Shown: in pieces, positions 8,872 to 18,006 of the stretch | Numbering within the stretch: position 1 is the stretch's first letter | Layout of the letters: every line of letters begins with the position of its first letter | Origin: an uncultured Rhodocyclaceae bacterium | Lineage (GTDB): Bacteria; Pseudomonadota; Gammaproteobacteria; Burkholderiales; Rhodocyclaceae | Direction: 5' to 3' | DNA: 64,000 bases | NCBI GenBank assembly: GCA_907163225.1 | Contig: OU015322.1 | Location: forward strand, 1,527,001-1,591,000 | Notes under the pieces: model-generated | Databases searched by the model: none | What the model was told of the DNA's origin: nothing | The model's input: only the letters and a program-made list of their open reading frames with translations | Made by a program: the position numbers and the translations under genes

Positions 8872-10329
8872 CTAGCGCGCCAACCCGACCGCCCAGGCTT
8901 CGGCCGCCGGGCGGACGACTTCGATCCACGGCCCGGGATAGATGCCGATACCGACGATCATCACAATCAAGGCGACCAGCACGGCCCATTCGCGCGGCCG
9001 GAGGTCGCTGGCGTCGGCTACGGTCGACCGGGAAATCGGGCCAAAAAACGCTTTTCTGTAAAGCGACAGGAAGCCGCCTGCGGCAATGGACAACCCGAAC
9101 AGCGCGGCCATGCCGGCGCCGGTATGCGTTTGCAGGGCGGCGATGATCAACATGAACTCACCGGGAAAACTGCTGGTCCCCGGCATACCGACCCCGGCCA
9201 GACCGCAGATTAAAAAGCCGGTCGCCAGCAGCGGCATGGTCTTGGCCGCTCCGCCCAGGGCGTTGACGTCGGTTGAGCCGGTGCGCTGGCGGAGGAATTC
9301 AAGCAGCACGAATGCACCGCCGGTGGCCACCGAGAAGCTGAGCAGCAGCGAAACCGCGCCCTGAGCCGCTTGCGCCGAGTAGGAAGCCAACCCGAGTACC
9401 GCCAGACCAACGTGGCAGATGCTGGCGTAGGCGAGGCCGACGCGCAGGTTGCTCTGGGCCAGCATGCCGACGGCGCCGTAGAGGATGGCCACCGTACCCA
9501 GCCCGGCGAGCAGCCAGTGCAGGTCGAGCGCGGCGTCCGGGGCAAGCGGGATGGCAAAGCGGATCAGGCCGAAGGCACCGAGCTTGAGGCCGACCAGCAG
9601 CGCCGTCAGCGAACCCGGCGCCGCCAGCGCGAACTGCGGCAGCCAGGTGTGCAGCGGAACGAGCGGCACCTTGACGCCGAAGCCGAGCAGGCAGAGCAGG
9701 AAGACCGCCGTCTGTGTCGAACGCGGCAGCGGCGCGGCGAGCAGCGCCATCAGGTCGAAGGTCGGCACCGCCTGACTGCTGGCCAGGATGACGAAGGCGA
9801 TCAGCAAGGGAATGCCGCCGGCCAGCATGATCAGGAAATAGCGCGCCGCTGCCGCTGCGCTGCCGGCCGTCACGCCCCAGCGGCCGAGCAGAAAGTAGAG
9901 CGGCACCAGCATCAGCTCCCAGAACACGAAGAACAGCGCGGTATCGAGGGCGCAGAAGACGCCCAGCGTTGTCGTCTGGAGCAGCAACAGCAAGCTGTAG
10001 TGCAGGCGCGGCGCCTCGCGCACGACATTCCAGCAGGCAACCAGCGAGCCGATGAAGAGCAGCGCCGTGGCCGGCAAAAAAAGCACGGAAATGCCGTCGA
10101 CCGCGAGCAGGTACTGAATATTCAGGCTCGCGATCCACGGTGCCCGCTCGACCAGCTGGAAGCGCGCCCCGGCCGGGTTGTAGGCGACGAGCGCCGCTGT
10201 CGCCAGCAGCAGCGTCAGCAGCATGACGAGCGCCACGATGGGACGCGTTGCCCGCGCTGGCAGTAGCCATAGCGCGGCAGCCCCGGCCAGTGGCGTGAAG
10301 ACGAGCAGAGAAAGTAGCGGCAGGGTCAT
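8872..10329 (-). CDS. Complex I-like proton-translocating subunit (NuoM/MrpD-type), distal DAB-operon gene
   Basis: This 485-residue, highly hydrophobic antiporter-like subunit has about 13-14 membrane segments. The TM5 glutamate is kept in FWELMLVPLYFLLG and the TM7 lysine in GVKVPLVPLHTWLP. The TM8 lysine is arginine in SNLRVGLAYASICHVG, and the later histidine of NuoM is absent (LLLSFSVATGGAF). The gene overlaps the upstream gene by 4 bp (ATGA) and is the last of five leftward genes with dabA and dabB. No other complex I subunits (nuoA-K, nuoE-G) are present, so it is not a respiratory nuoM. A role in ion coupling of the DAB complex is inferred. Confidence 0.85.
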   Translation of the reverse strand: MTLPLLSLLVFTPLAGAAALWLLPARATRPIVALVMLLTLLLATAALVAYNPAGARFQLVERAPWIASLNIQYLLAVDGISVLFLPATALLFIGSLVACWNVVREAPRLHYSLLLLLQTTTLGVFCALDTALFFVFWELMLVPLYFLLGRWGVTAGSAAAAARYFLIMLAGGIPLLIAFVILASSQAVPTFDLMALLAAPLPRSTQTAVFLLCLLGFGVKVPLVPLHTWLPQFALAAPGSLTALLVGLKLGAFGLIRFAIPLAPDAALDLHWLLAGLGTVAILYGAVGMLAQSNLRVGLAYASICHVGLAVLGLASYSAQAAQGAVSLLLSFSVATGGAFVLLEFLRQRTGSTDVNALGGAAKTMPLLATGFLICGLAGVGMPGTSSFPGEFMLIIAALQTHTGAGMAALFGLSIAAGGFLSLYRKAFFGPISRSTVADASDLRPREWAVLVALIVMIVGIGIYPGPWIEVVRPAAEAWAVGLAR

Positions 10330-11828
10330 CGCGCAAACCTCGCGGCCGCAGCCTGGCTGGCCGTTTCGGTCAGGAACAGCCAGGGTTCGGTAAAGAAGCC
10401 GATGGCCAGCATGGCAGCCAGGGCGATGCCGCAGACGACGTACTCCATCGGCAGCGTTTTATCGACATCATGGCTGCCGGCTTTGGCCTGCGACAAAAAT
10501 GCCTTCTGGAATGCCCAGAGCAGGAAGCCGGCCGCCGCCACGTTACCGAGCGCCGTCGCCACCGTGGACAGCGCGCCGAATTTATCGATGGACGCCTCCA
10601 GAATCAGGTGGGCCGCGTCGAAACCCGGCGTGCCCGGCATGCCGACGATGGCCAGGCCGAAGACCAGGAAGGCGATGGCGAGGAAGGGGATGCGCTCGAA
10701 CAGGCCGGACAGCTCGTGCAGCTCCGTCGTCCCCGTGCGACGGAAGACGAAACCGACGATGAACCACATGCCGGTCACCGCCAGCCCGAAGTTGGCAGCC
10801 AGCAACATGGCGCCCTGGATGCCGGCCTCATGCAGACTGAACAGGCCGATGACCAGCAGGCTGGTGTGGCTGACCACGGCAAAAGCGAGCAGGCGACGCA
10901 GATTGGTCTGCTGGAAAGCCAGCGCCGCGGTGAAGAAAACGCCAGCCATGGCGAAGCCGACGACGTAAGGCTGCCAGTACTCAACCGCCGCCGGCGTCAG
11001 TGGCAGCACGAAGCGCAGCATGCCGTAGATGCCGACCTTGGCACCGACCATCAGTGCCGGCGCAACGGCGATCAGGCCGTGTTGCGCCATGTTGGGCAGC
11101 CAGCCGTGCAGCGGGAAGAGCGGTGTGCGCACGGCCAGGCCGTAGAACAGCAGGTAGAAAGCAGCGGTCTGGAACTTGCCGACCGGGATGGCACCCTGCA
11201 GGTCGAACAAATCGAAGCTCCAGATTCCGCCGGTCGCCTCGGCATGCCCCCAGCCAAGCACGATGCAGCCAGCCGCAAAGAGCGCCCAGCCAAAGGCCTG
11301 ATACTGGACAAAGCGGGCCAGGGCATGAATTTCAGCCGGCGACGAGGCCCAGCGCCGCAGCAAATAGACCACCGCCCACAATTCAAGCGCCGAGAAGGCG
11401 GCAAACCACGCCACATTCACCGTCACCAGCATGCCGACCAGCCCGGCCTCGGCGAGCAGCAGCACGGCAAACAGGCGGCCCGGCGAGATCATGCCGCGGC
11501 TCATGCCATACAGCGTCATGAGCAGGGTCAGTAGCGCCGTGAGCAGTAAAAAGATCAGACTGATGCCGTCGACCGCAACATGGTAGGCAAGTGGCGCAAA
11601 GCGTTCGGCCAGTTGCAAAGCCGGCCGGGTCGGATCGAGGTGGCTGACGGCAACGATGCCGAGCAGCAGTTCGCCCAGCGCAAAGACCTTGCCAAGAACT
11701 ACCGCGGTCGACCGTTCATTGAAGGCAAAAACCACGGCCGCCCCCAGCAGCGGCAGCAACTGCAGGGCGAGCAGCAAGGGCAGGCCGGCCTGCTCGTTCC
11801 AGAAAATTTCAGTCAGGCTGCCCATCAC
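10326..11828 (-). CDS. Complex I-like membrane subunit (NuoM/MrpD family), DAB-operon gene
   Basis: This 500-residue polytopic protein has the antiporter-like fold but diverged channel residues. The TM5 glutamate remains (SALELWAVVYLL). The TM7 lysine is arginine in AVRTPLFPLHGWLP, the TM8 lysine is arginine in NLRRLLAFAVVSHTS, and the conserved histidine is asparagine (LLAANFGLAVTG). Both ends overlap the neighbouring genes by 4 bp, which shows tight translational coupling. It may be a structural or non-pumping partner of the two more canonical subunits. It is distinct from NuoN and NuoL, and no named gene fits it safely. Confidence 0.83.
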   Translation of the reverse strand: MMGSLTEIFWNEQAGLPLLLALQLLPLLGAAVVFAFNERSTAVVLGKVFALGELLLGIVAVSHLDPTRPALQLAERFAPLAYHVAVDGISLIFLLLTALLTLLMTLYGMSRGMISPGRLFAVLLLAEAGLVGMLVTVNVAWFAAFSALELWAVVYLLRRWASSPAEIHALARFVQYQAFGWALFAAGCIVLGWGHAEATGGIWSFDLFDLQGAIPVGKFQTAAFYLLFYGLAVRTPLFPLHGWLPNMAQHGLIAVAPALMVGAKVGIYGMLRFVLPLTPAAVEYWQPYVVGFAMAGVFFTAALAFQQTNLRRLLAFAVVSHTSLLVIGLFSLHEAGIQGAMLLAANFGLAVTGMWFIVGFVFRRTGTTELHELSGLFERIPFLAIAFLVFGLAIVGMPGTPGFDAAHLILEASIDKFGALSTVATALGNVAAAGFLLWAFQKAFLSQAKAGSHDVDKTLPMEYVVCGIALAAMLAIGFFTEPWLFLTETASQAAAARFAR

Positions 11829-13348
11829 AGGATCACCACAAAAGTCGCCATCACCGCCATCATCAGGTAGCGCGGCTGTTCGAGCAGGTTTTCCAGTGTC
11901 CGCAGATAGGCGCCGGCCCGGTGCATCAGTTTTTCCGCAGTGCCGCCCTTGCCCCGCAGTTGCAGGCGGTACTCGATGTGTTGCAAGACATCCGACAAAC
12001 TGGCCAGCAAATGCCCCGGCAAGCCATCAGCCAGAATCAACGGGCGATCGGCGTGGATAGGCTTGCCCTGCCCCGGCTGGCCGATGGCGTGATCGATAAA
12101 ATGCTCCTCCAGGGCGCGCACATCGCGCGCGAAGGACTGGGTAGGCTCGACGAGCAGCGTGTGCGACAGCTTGTCGAGCCAGAAACGTTGCAGGGCGACC
12201 GTGTACAGCAACTGGTTGGAACGCAGCCAGGCCGGCGGCGGGGGCGGCCGCTCGCGGGTGATAACCAGCCACGACGGGGCCAGCAGAAACTGCCAGACGC
12301 GCCAGCCGGCATGCAGGCAAAGATGAACGAGCGCCAGCGTCGTATAGCCGAGACCGATGCTGACGAACATCAGTGAGACCTGAAAAACAGTGGCAAAAAT
12401 CAGCGCCGATTTGACGTCGGTCTGAACCAAGCCGCACAGCCAGGCATAGATCGCGGTCAGCGCGCCGGCGACGACCAGCCCGATCATGACGTCCGGCACC
12501 TGCACCAGCAGCGGCTCCAGCCGCAGCAGCAAATAAACGCCGGCATGCACCATCACCGCGCCGTAAAAAATGGCCGAGGACGGCGTCGGCCCTTCCAGCG
12601 CCTTGGTGATCCACGCCGTGAACGGAAGCTGTGCCGACTTGGCCAGCGCCGCGACGACAAAGCCGATGACCAGCAAGCGGTCGTTAACCACGCTGATTTG
12701 CGACGCCTTGGACAAGGCCGTCCACTCGAAACTGCCGAGCCAGGTCGCGGCCAGCCCTAGCGCGAGCAAAAACCCGGCGTCACCGCCGCGATTGGTAACG
12801 AAGGCGAACAGCGCATTGCCCGTCGCCACCGGCCGGTGCCAGGCGTAGCCGATGAGCAGGAAGGACGACACGCCGCACATCTCCCAGCCGACGAAGGCGA
12901 GCAGGCCATTGCCGGCGAGCAGCACGAGCTGGATGCCGGCCAGGAAAAAGCTCAGGGCAATGAAAAACCGATGGAACCCGGCCTCTCGGTGCAGGTAATT
13001 GGCCGAAAAGCGCATGACCAGCCAGCCGATCAACGCCGTCAGCGTGCCCAGCGTCAGCGACAGTGGATCGAGCATGAAGGAGAAGGTCGCCTCCCAGTTG
13101 CCGTTGCCGAACCAGTGAGCCAGGCGGCGGTGCCCCGGGGCGCCGTGGAGCAAGGCCAGCCCATCGATGGCGAGCAGCTGCGCCAGCCCGCCGAAGGCAG
13201 CGAGCGAGGCAAGGCGTGCGGTCAGCGGCTCGGCGGCGTCGCCCGTCGCCCGGCCAAGCAGGACGCGGGCGCCGTTGATGACCACAGCAGCCAGCGGCAG
13301 GACTGGCACCAGCCAGACAAGGTCGGCAAGCGGCAAGAGCAGGCTCAT
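11825..13348 (-). CDS. dabB: DabB-like (NuoL/MrpA family) proton-conducting subunit of the inorganic carbon transporter
   Basis: This 507-residue protein begins MSLLLPLADLVWLVPVLPL. Starting further upstream would translate the palindrome. The N-terminal about 370 residues are NuoL-like (NGLLAFVGWEMCGVSSFLLIG, KSAQLPFTAWITKALEGPTP, TDVKSALIFATVFQVS). Next comes LVHLCLHAGWRVWQFLLAP, then a soluble-looking stretch of about 120 residues and a final TM segment. This matches DabB (MpsA), which partners DabA (MpsB) to drive CO2/bicarbonate accumulation with the cation gradient. It overlaps the next gene by 4 bp and follows dabA by 105 bp. Confidence 0.87.
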   Translation of the reverse strand: MSLLLPLADLVWLVPVLPLAAVVINGARVLLGRATGDAAEPLTARLASLAAFGGLAQLLAIDGLALLHGAPGHRRLAHWFGNGNWEATFSFMLDPLSLTLGTLTALIGWLVMRFSANYLHREAGFHRFFIALSFFLAGIQLVLLAGNGLLAFVGWEMCGVSSFLLIGYAWHRPVATGNALFAFVTNRGGDAGFLLALGLAATWLGSFEWTALSKASQISVVNDRLLVIGFVVAALAKSAQLPFTAWITKALEGPTPSSAIFYGAVMVHAGVYLLLRLEPLLVQVPDVMIGLVVAGALTAIYAWLCGLVQTDVKSALIFATVFQVSLMFVSIGLGYTTLALVHLCLHAGWRVWQFLLAPSWLVITRERPPPPPAWLRSNQLLYTVALQRFWLDKLSHTLLVEPTQSFARDVRALEEHFIDHAIGQPGQGKPIHADRPLILADGLPGHLLASLSDVLQHIEYRLQLRGKGGTAEKLMHRAGAYLRTLENLLEQPRYLMMAVMATFVVIL

Positions 13349-13360
13349 GGTGAAGACCTC

Positions 13361-13446
13361 GACGCAGAGGCACTGAGACGCAGAGAAAGAGCGACCCACA
13401 GCGCAGGAAATTGGAGCTTCTCTCCGCGTCTCCGCGCCTCTGCGTC
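13361..13446. repeat. Long imperfect palindrome between dabA and dabB
   Basis: The arms 13361-13389 and 13417-13446 are near-perfect reverse complements of about 29 bp, built from GACGCAGAGGC and GAGACGCAGAG units, with a 27-bp loop. This looks like a REP/MITE-type intergenic palindrome. It fills the only real gap in an otherwise overlapping operon, so the hairpin would form in the mRNA between the two essential DAB subunits. Confidence 0.85.
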
Positions 13447-13453
13447 AAATTTT

Positions 13454-16400
13454 TCAGTCCGCACGCTCATCTCCTAACAACAAAGCCGGCGCCAGGGCTT
13501 CGGATTCGCCGGCGAACCAGTCGACCGAGCGCCCCACCTGCGGCAGCACGGCTTTGCCCGACCACGGCAGCCAGCCGCGGCGCGTGCAGAAAAGCTCAAT
13601 AGCTGCGGTCGACGGCGATTTTGCCGCCAAAACGATCCACTCGTTGTTGATCAACTCCTGCAGCGGCGGCTGGCGTTTTAGGATGGCCGTCAGCACTTCC
13701 GGCGTCTGCTCGACGACGACGAGCAAACGCATCGGCTCGTGGATTTCGACCATTTGCCAGGGCAAGCCGGTGCGCAGATCGGAGTCGGCGCCTTCCATGA
13801 CGCCGAACAGGCCGGTGATGTTGTGGGTGATTTTCGACCCGCAGCCAAAGCGTTCGTTATCGACCGTCGAAAAATAGTACTCGAGGGCGATGCCGGCGCC
13901 GACCGGGCCGGCCGCGAGCAGGATGCCTTCGACGATACGCCCGTCGTCATCGCCGGCCGGATCGTAGGAAATCAGGAACACGCGACGGTCGAGGAAGAGG
14001 CCGCGGCTGATGTCGCGGCGACCGATGAAGGCGGCGGCATTGGTCGCGTGGCCCAGTTCCGGCCGCGCCTGCGAGATGTCGTTGGCCCGGCCGAGCATGT
14101 GCTGGCGGGCTTTCCACGGCAGTGGACGAACGGGCGCCGAGGCCAGCCGGCGACAACGCTCGACGGCATGCGCCCGGCAGGCTTCACCGATCTGCCCGAG
14201 CAGGGTGTCGAGCGCCGGTTGAAAGGATTCCGGCACGGCTTCGAGGTCGTACCACGCGACGCCGTCGTCGCAGGTGTTGTGTTCGGCCGCGATGAACCAG
14301 CAGCTATCGGGAATGATCAAGCCACCTGCGGCCAGGCCGGCCCGCACCTCGGGCCGATTGGCCATGGCCGCGAAGACGCGTGCGTTCGGGCCGCCGTGCT
14401 TGCCGGAACAGGCGCCGCAGTCGTAGGCCGACAGGTGCGGATTGTTCTGGCTACCCGAGCCATGGCCGAACATCAGCACCAGCGGCGCGAAGTTTGAAGT
14501 CAGGCCGATCATGCGCAAAAAAGCGTCGACGCACGCGACCTGCTCGCCGTCGGTCAGCCCCAACTGCGGCTCATCGGGCGTGGCGGGGCTGGCACGATCA
14601 GCGGTCAGGCCCAGCCGTGTCGCCACCCGGCCATCGTATTTTTCACGCCAGCGCCGGGCCGTTTCGCCAAACCAGCCGGGAGCCAGCGTCACCGCCGCCA
14701 GGGCAGTCAGTGCCGGCAGGCCGCCGAGAGCGGTCAGCACCGGGCCAGCCACCGAACGCCGACGGGTGGCCTGATAGAAGCGCTCGCGCCACTGCAGGCG
14801 CCTTTCACGGCGGGCGGCATGCCTGCCCTGGATCAATTCCGTGCCGACGGCGCCCCACTCCCGCACCAGCTGGGTAGGCTGCACGACGACCGGGCACAGT
14901 GCCGTCTTGCCGGGATCGTCCAGCCCCTGCCAGTAAATTGGCACGCCGAAGAAACCGGCGGCGCCATAGGTGGCGACGGCCGGGGCAATTTCTTCGAGAT
15001 GGCGCCGGGTGCCCTCCTCGCGGTCGTCCATGCACATCACAACCTGAGCCGACGGGGTCGCCGGGGTGCGCTGCCGTGAATGATTGGCGGTCAACGCCGA
15101 AAAAAGCTGTTCGCGACAATGGCGCTCGTAGGCCAGCAGCCAGATCTGGCTGCGCTGCAAGGGCAGCAGCGTGTTCGCGCAGTCGCCCAGGACAGCCAGT
15201 TCGTCAGCGCTCAGCGTCTCGACATCGGCCAGCGTCAGGCCAAGCTGGCGGCTCAGGGCAGCCAGTTGCCAGGCGGTACCGCTGGCCCGTGAACTGGTCG
15301 TCAGCGGCGCAATGGCTGCCGCCAGATGGCGCCAGGCATCGGCATCGACATGCCCGTTGCGCGAAAGATCGACCAGATGCGCGGCCCGGCTTTGCAAATC
15401 TTCCGGCAAACCGGGCAGCCGCAAGGCATCACGAACCAGAAACTCAGCCGGGTGAGTGGCGTAGTAGTCGCCCAAGTCGTTCACGCTCATCGGCCCGCCC
15501 GTCAGGCGGCGCAGCAGATCGTCGGTGAGCAGGCGTTCAAGCAGGACGCGCACGGTCAGGTAGTCGAGCATGGCAACGGGCGTGCCGTCGCCACGGCCGG
15601 GGTTGCGGTCGCGCCACAGGAACATGCCCGACCAGCCGGGGATCTCGAGGCTCAGCCGCTCCAGATAGCCGTACCACTGGCCCTCGTCGGGGAGCAGACG
15701 CGGCAACTCTTCAAGCAGAACGTCAATCGGCGATGGCGGCAGATGCAGAATCTCGTCGCGGACATTCGGCAACTCGTCCATTTCCCAGGCCAGATCGAGT
15801 CCGGCGCTGGCTCGCCAGGCGGCGAAGAAACCCTGTCCCTGCGCCGGATTGCGCCACGCCGCGACGCCGAGGTCGAGATGGGCGGCGAGGTGGCGTTGCA
15901 GGATGCTGCGCACGCGTTCGAGGACATCCTCGTCGCTCAGATGCTCAAGCAGGCTGCGCCAGGTCCAGGTTTTGCCGACCCGCGCGCGCAAGGCTTCCCA
16001 GCGGGTGAGCGCCTGTTGCTGCCAGGCGCTGGCGCTATTTTCGGCGTTTTCTTCCGGGCCACGGGAAGCCACGGCGGCTTCTGCGGTCAACCGGAAAAAA
16101 TGCGCAAAAATCAGATCGTCACCGAGGGGCGTTTCGCGTTGCAGCCAGCCTTGCCGACTGGCTTCCGGCACCTCCACGCCAACCATCAGGCTGGCCAGCA
16201 AAATATCGCGCCGGGAGAAGGCACGCAGCAGCGGCCTGTCGAGATCGGCCACCCCGTGATCAAGCAGCGCCGCCGACAGGTCATCCACACTGATTCGTCC
16301 GCTGGCCAGACAGTCACGGAACCTGGATTCCGGCCAGTAAGTCGTCGCCCCAGTCAGTGCCTGCGCCGCCGCCAGCGCCTCGGTGAAGGGCAGATGCTGG

Positions 16401-16525
16401 AAGCCATGCAAGGTGTTGTGATGAACGAAATCGCGTATCGGCGCCTGTGCCGGCAAGACATGCGTCAAATGCTCGACCCAGTGGGCCAGGCGTTCGCGGA
16501 TGGGCTGTTCGTGCTCGGCGCTCAT
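13454..16525 (-). CDS. dabA: DabA-like (DUF2309/UPF0753) inorganic carbon transporter subunit
   Basis: This 1023-residue protein has the carbonic-anhydrase-like zinc site of the family. C and D lie in VVMCMDDREEGTRRHLEE, and the histidine and second cysteine in LMFGHGSGSQNNPHLSAYDCGACSGKHGG. In characterised systems DabA hydrates CO2 unidirectionally on the cytoplasmic face, and its partner DabB supplies energy from a cation gradient. The gene overlaps the upstream NuoM-like gene by 4 bp (ATGA). The usual family length is about 800-1050 residues. An 18-base perfect match to the window's dispersed intergenic repeat lies in its coding sequence, encoding part of AHFFRLTAEA. All metal ligands appear intact. 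Confidence 0.93.
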   Translation of the reverse strand: MSAEHEQPIRERLAHWVEHLTHVLPAQAPIRDFVHHNTLHGFQHLPFTEALAAAQALTGATTYWPESRFRDCLASGRISVDDLSAALLDHGVADLDRPLLRAFSRRDILLASLMVGVEVPEASRQGWLQRETPLGDDLIFAHFFRLTAEAAVASRGPEENAENSASAWQQQALTRWEALRARVGKTWTWRSLLEHLSDEDVLERVRSILQRHLAAHLDLGVAAWRNPAQGQGFFAAWRASAGLDLAWEMDELPNVRDEILHLPPSPIDVLLEELPRLLPDEGQWYGYLERLSLEIPGWSGMFLWRDRNPGRGDGTPVAMLDYLTVRVLLERLLTDDLLRRLTGGPMSVNDLGDYYATHPAEFLVRDALRLPGLPEDLQSRAAHLVDLSRNGHVDADAWRHLAAAIAPLTTSSRASGTAWQLAALSRQLGLTLADVETLSADELAVLGDCANTLLPLQRSQIWLLAYERHCREQLFSALTANHSRQRTPATPSAQVVMCMDDREEGTRRHLEEIAPAVATYGAAGFFGVPIYWQGLDDPGKTALCPVVVQPTQLVREWGAVGTELIQGRHAARRERRLQWRERFYQATRRRSVAGPVLTALGGLPALTALAAVTLAPGWFGETARRWREKYDGRVATRLGLTADRASPATPDEPQLGLTDGEQVACVDAFLRMIGLTSNFAPLVLMFGHGSGSQNNPHLSAYDCGACSGKHGGPNARVFAAMANRPEVRAGLAAGGLIIPDSCWFIAAEHNTCDDGVAWYDLEAVPESFQPALDTLLGQIGEACRAHAVERCRRLASAPVRPLPWKARQHMLGRANDISQARPELGHATNAAAFIGRRDISRGLFLDRRVFLISYDPAGDDDGRIVEGILLAAGPVGAGIALEYYFSTVDNERFGCGSKITHNITGLFGVMEGADSDLRTGLPWQMVEIHEPMRLLVVVEQTPEVLTAILKRQPPLQELINNEWIVLAAKSPSTAAIELFCTRRGWLPWSGKAVLPQVGRSVDWFAGESEALAPALLLGDERAD
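16081..16113 (+). repeat. Dispersed GGTCAACCGG repeat, copy inside dabA
   Basis: CTGCGGTCAACCGGAAAAAA is identical over its core to the intergenic family and continues with an A-rich tail (GCGCAAAAATCAGATC). Here it is read antisense as coding sequence of dabA (HFFRLTAEA). Chance similarity is not excluded, but the match is as good as between intergenic copies. Confidence 0.5.
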
Positions 16526-17973
16526 TGCAGTTCCCCGAACAAGCCGGCAACCTGGCCGACACTGCCGGCAATCAATTCAAGCAAAGGCGCCGGCCAGATG
16601 CCAAGCAGCACAATGCACACCGCCAGCAAGGCGGCCGCGAACGCTTCGGTTCGCGTCATGTCCGGCAGCTCGGTGGATTCACCCTTCAGGCACAAGCGCC
16701 CGATGACCCGCAGGCTGTATGCCGCGCCAATCAGCATGGCGACGCCGAGCAGGACGATCCAGCCGCCCCAGCGCGCATAGCCGCCGACCAGCGCGTGCAG
16801 TTCGGCAATAAATCCGGCACTGCCGGGCAGCCCAATCGCCGCCAGCAAGCCAAAAGCAATGAAAAAGGCGAAACGCGGCGCCTTGCCAAGCAAGGAACCA
16901 TACGCGGCGAGGTCGCGGCTATGCGTGCGCTGGTAGAGCAGGCCGACGACCAGGAAAAGCAGGCCGGCCGTCAACCCGTGCGCCACCATCTGCACCACGG
17001 CGCCGGTCAGGCCGGTCACGTTGAGCGTGGCTATGCCGAGCAGCACGACGCCCATGTGCGAGATCGACGAATAAGCGACCATCGCCTTCAAATCCTGCTG
17101 ACGCCAGGCGAGGATGCCGCCATAGAGCAGGCTGATGAAGGCCAGAATGACCAAGCCGTCCTGGGTTGCCAGCAAAGCGGCGGGCAGCGTTTCAGCCGCG
17201 CGGATCAGCCCGTAGGCACCCATTTTGAGCAGGACGCCGGAAAGCAGGATGGACACCGGACTGGGCGCCTCGACGTGGGCCAGCGGCAGCCAGCCATGCA
17301 GCGGAAACACCGGCATCTTGACGCCGAAGCCAATGAACAGGCCGGCAAAGATCAGCAACTGCGTATTCAGCGGCAGGCCGCGGCCGCCTTCCGCCATGTC
17401 GGCCATCGCAAAACTGTGGCCGGGCGCCGCGTCATAGAGAAAAAGCAGGGCAACCAGCATGAAAACCGAGCCGCCCAAGGTGTACAGAAAAAAGTTGAGC
17501 GCCGCGCGCTGGCGGTTCGGCCCACCCAGGCGGTCGATGAGAAAGAACAGCGGGAGCAGGGTCGCTTCCCAGAACACATAAAACAGCGACCAGTCGCGCG
17601 CCGTGAATACACCGAACATCGCCGATTCGAGCAGCATGACCAGCATGAAATAGAGCCTGGCCCCCTCCTCCATACGCCGAGAAACCAACACGGCAATCAG
17701 TGAAAGCACAGCTGTGAGCAGCACCATGGCCAGCGAAATGCCATCGACACCCAGCGCAAAAGAGGAGCCGAGGCGGCGATTCCACGCCCGGCTCTCAAAC
17801 ATTTGTACGGCCTCGCCGGCCGAGTCGAACTGCCCGGCCAACCACAGCGCATAGCCGAGCGCTACCACGGAAAAAACCATCGCCACCTGCCACAGGCGCA
17901 GCCCGTGGCGCACCGGCAGAATGGCGAGCAACGCGGCCCCCACCACCGGCAGAAAGACCAGCACCTTCAGCAC
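16522..17973 (-). CDS. NuoM-like proton-translocating subunit, first gene of the DAB operon
   Basis: This 483-residue protein starts at a GTG preceded by a strong GGAGGGG site. It is the most canonical of the antiporter-like subunits. It has the TM5 glutamate (FWEATLLPLFFLID), the TM7 lysine (GVKMPVFPLHGWLP), the TM8 lysine (DLKAMVAYSSISHMG) and the TM11 histidine (MVAHGLTAGLLF). These residues form the proton path in NuoM and MrpD. Its stop overlaps the dabA start. Since no peripheral or quinone-module genes are present, it likely conducts protons or sodium for inorganic carbon uptake rather than for NADH oxidation. Confidence 0.87.
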   Translation of the reverse strand: MLKVLVFLPVVGAALLAILPVRHGLRLWQVAMVFSVVALGYALWLAGQFDSAGEAVQMFESRAWNRRLGSSFALGVDGISLAMVLLTAVLSLIAVLVSRRMEEGARLYFMLVMLLESAMFGVFTARDWSLFYVFWEATLLPLFFLIDRLGGPNRQRAALNFFLYTLGGSVFMLVALLFLYDAAPGHSFAMADMAEGGRGLPLNTQLLIFAGLFIGFGVKMPVFPLHGWLPLAHVEAPSPVSILLSGVLLKMGAYGLIRAAETLPAALLATQDGLVILAFISLLYGGILAWRQQDLKAMVAYSSISHMGVVLLGIATLNVTGLTGAVVQMVAHGLTAGLLFLVVGLLYQRTHSRDLAAYGSLLGKAPRFAFFIAFGLLAAIGLPGSAGFIAELHALVGGYARWGGWIVLLGVAMLIGAAYSLRVIGRLCLKGESTELPDMTRTEAFAAALLAVCIVLLGIWPAPLLELIAGSVGQVAGLFGELQ

Positions 17974-18006
17974 GAAACAGCCCCTCCGGCCACTCGTTTT
18001 GAATTC

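Noticed and set aside
9370-10266. Long antisense reading frame (298 codons) opposite the last DAB-operon gene
   Set aside because: Its protein is Gln/Arg-rich and low-complexity, typical of the shadow of a GC-rich hydrophobic gene, and the sense frame is a convincing membrane protein.
8872-17973. Respiratory complex I (nuo) operon
   Set aside because: Only antiporter-like subunits are present; no NADH, Fe-S or quinone-module subunits, and the genes are interrupted by dabA.
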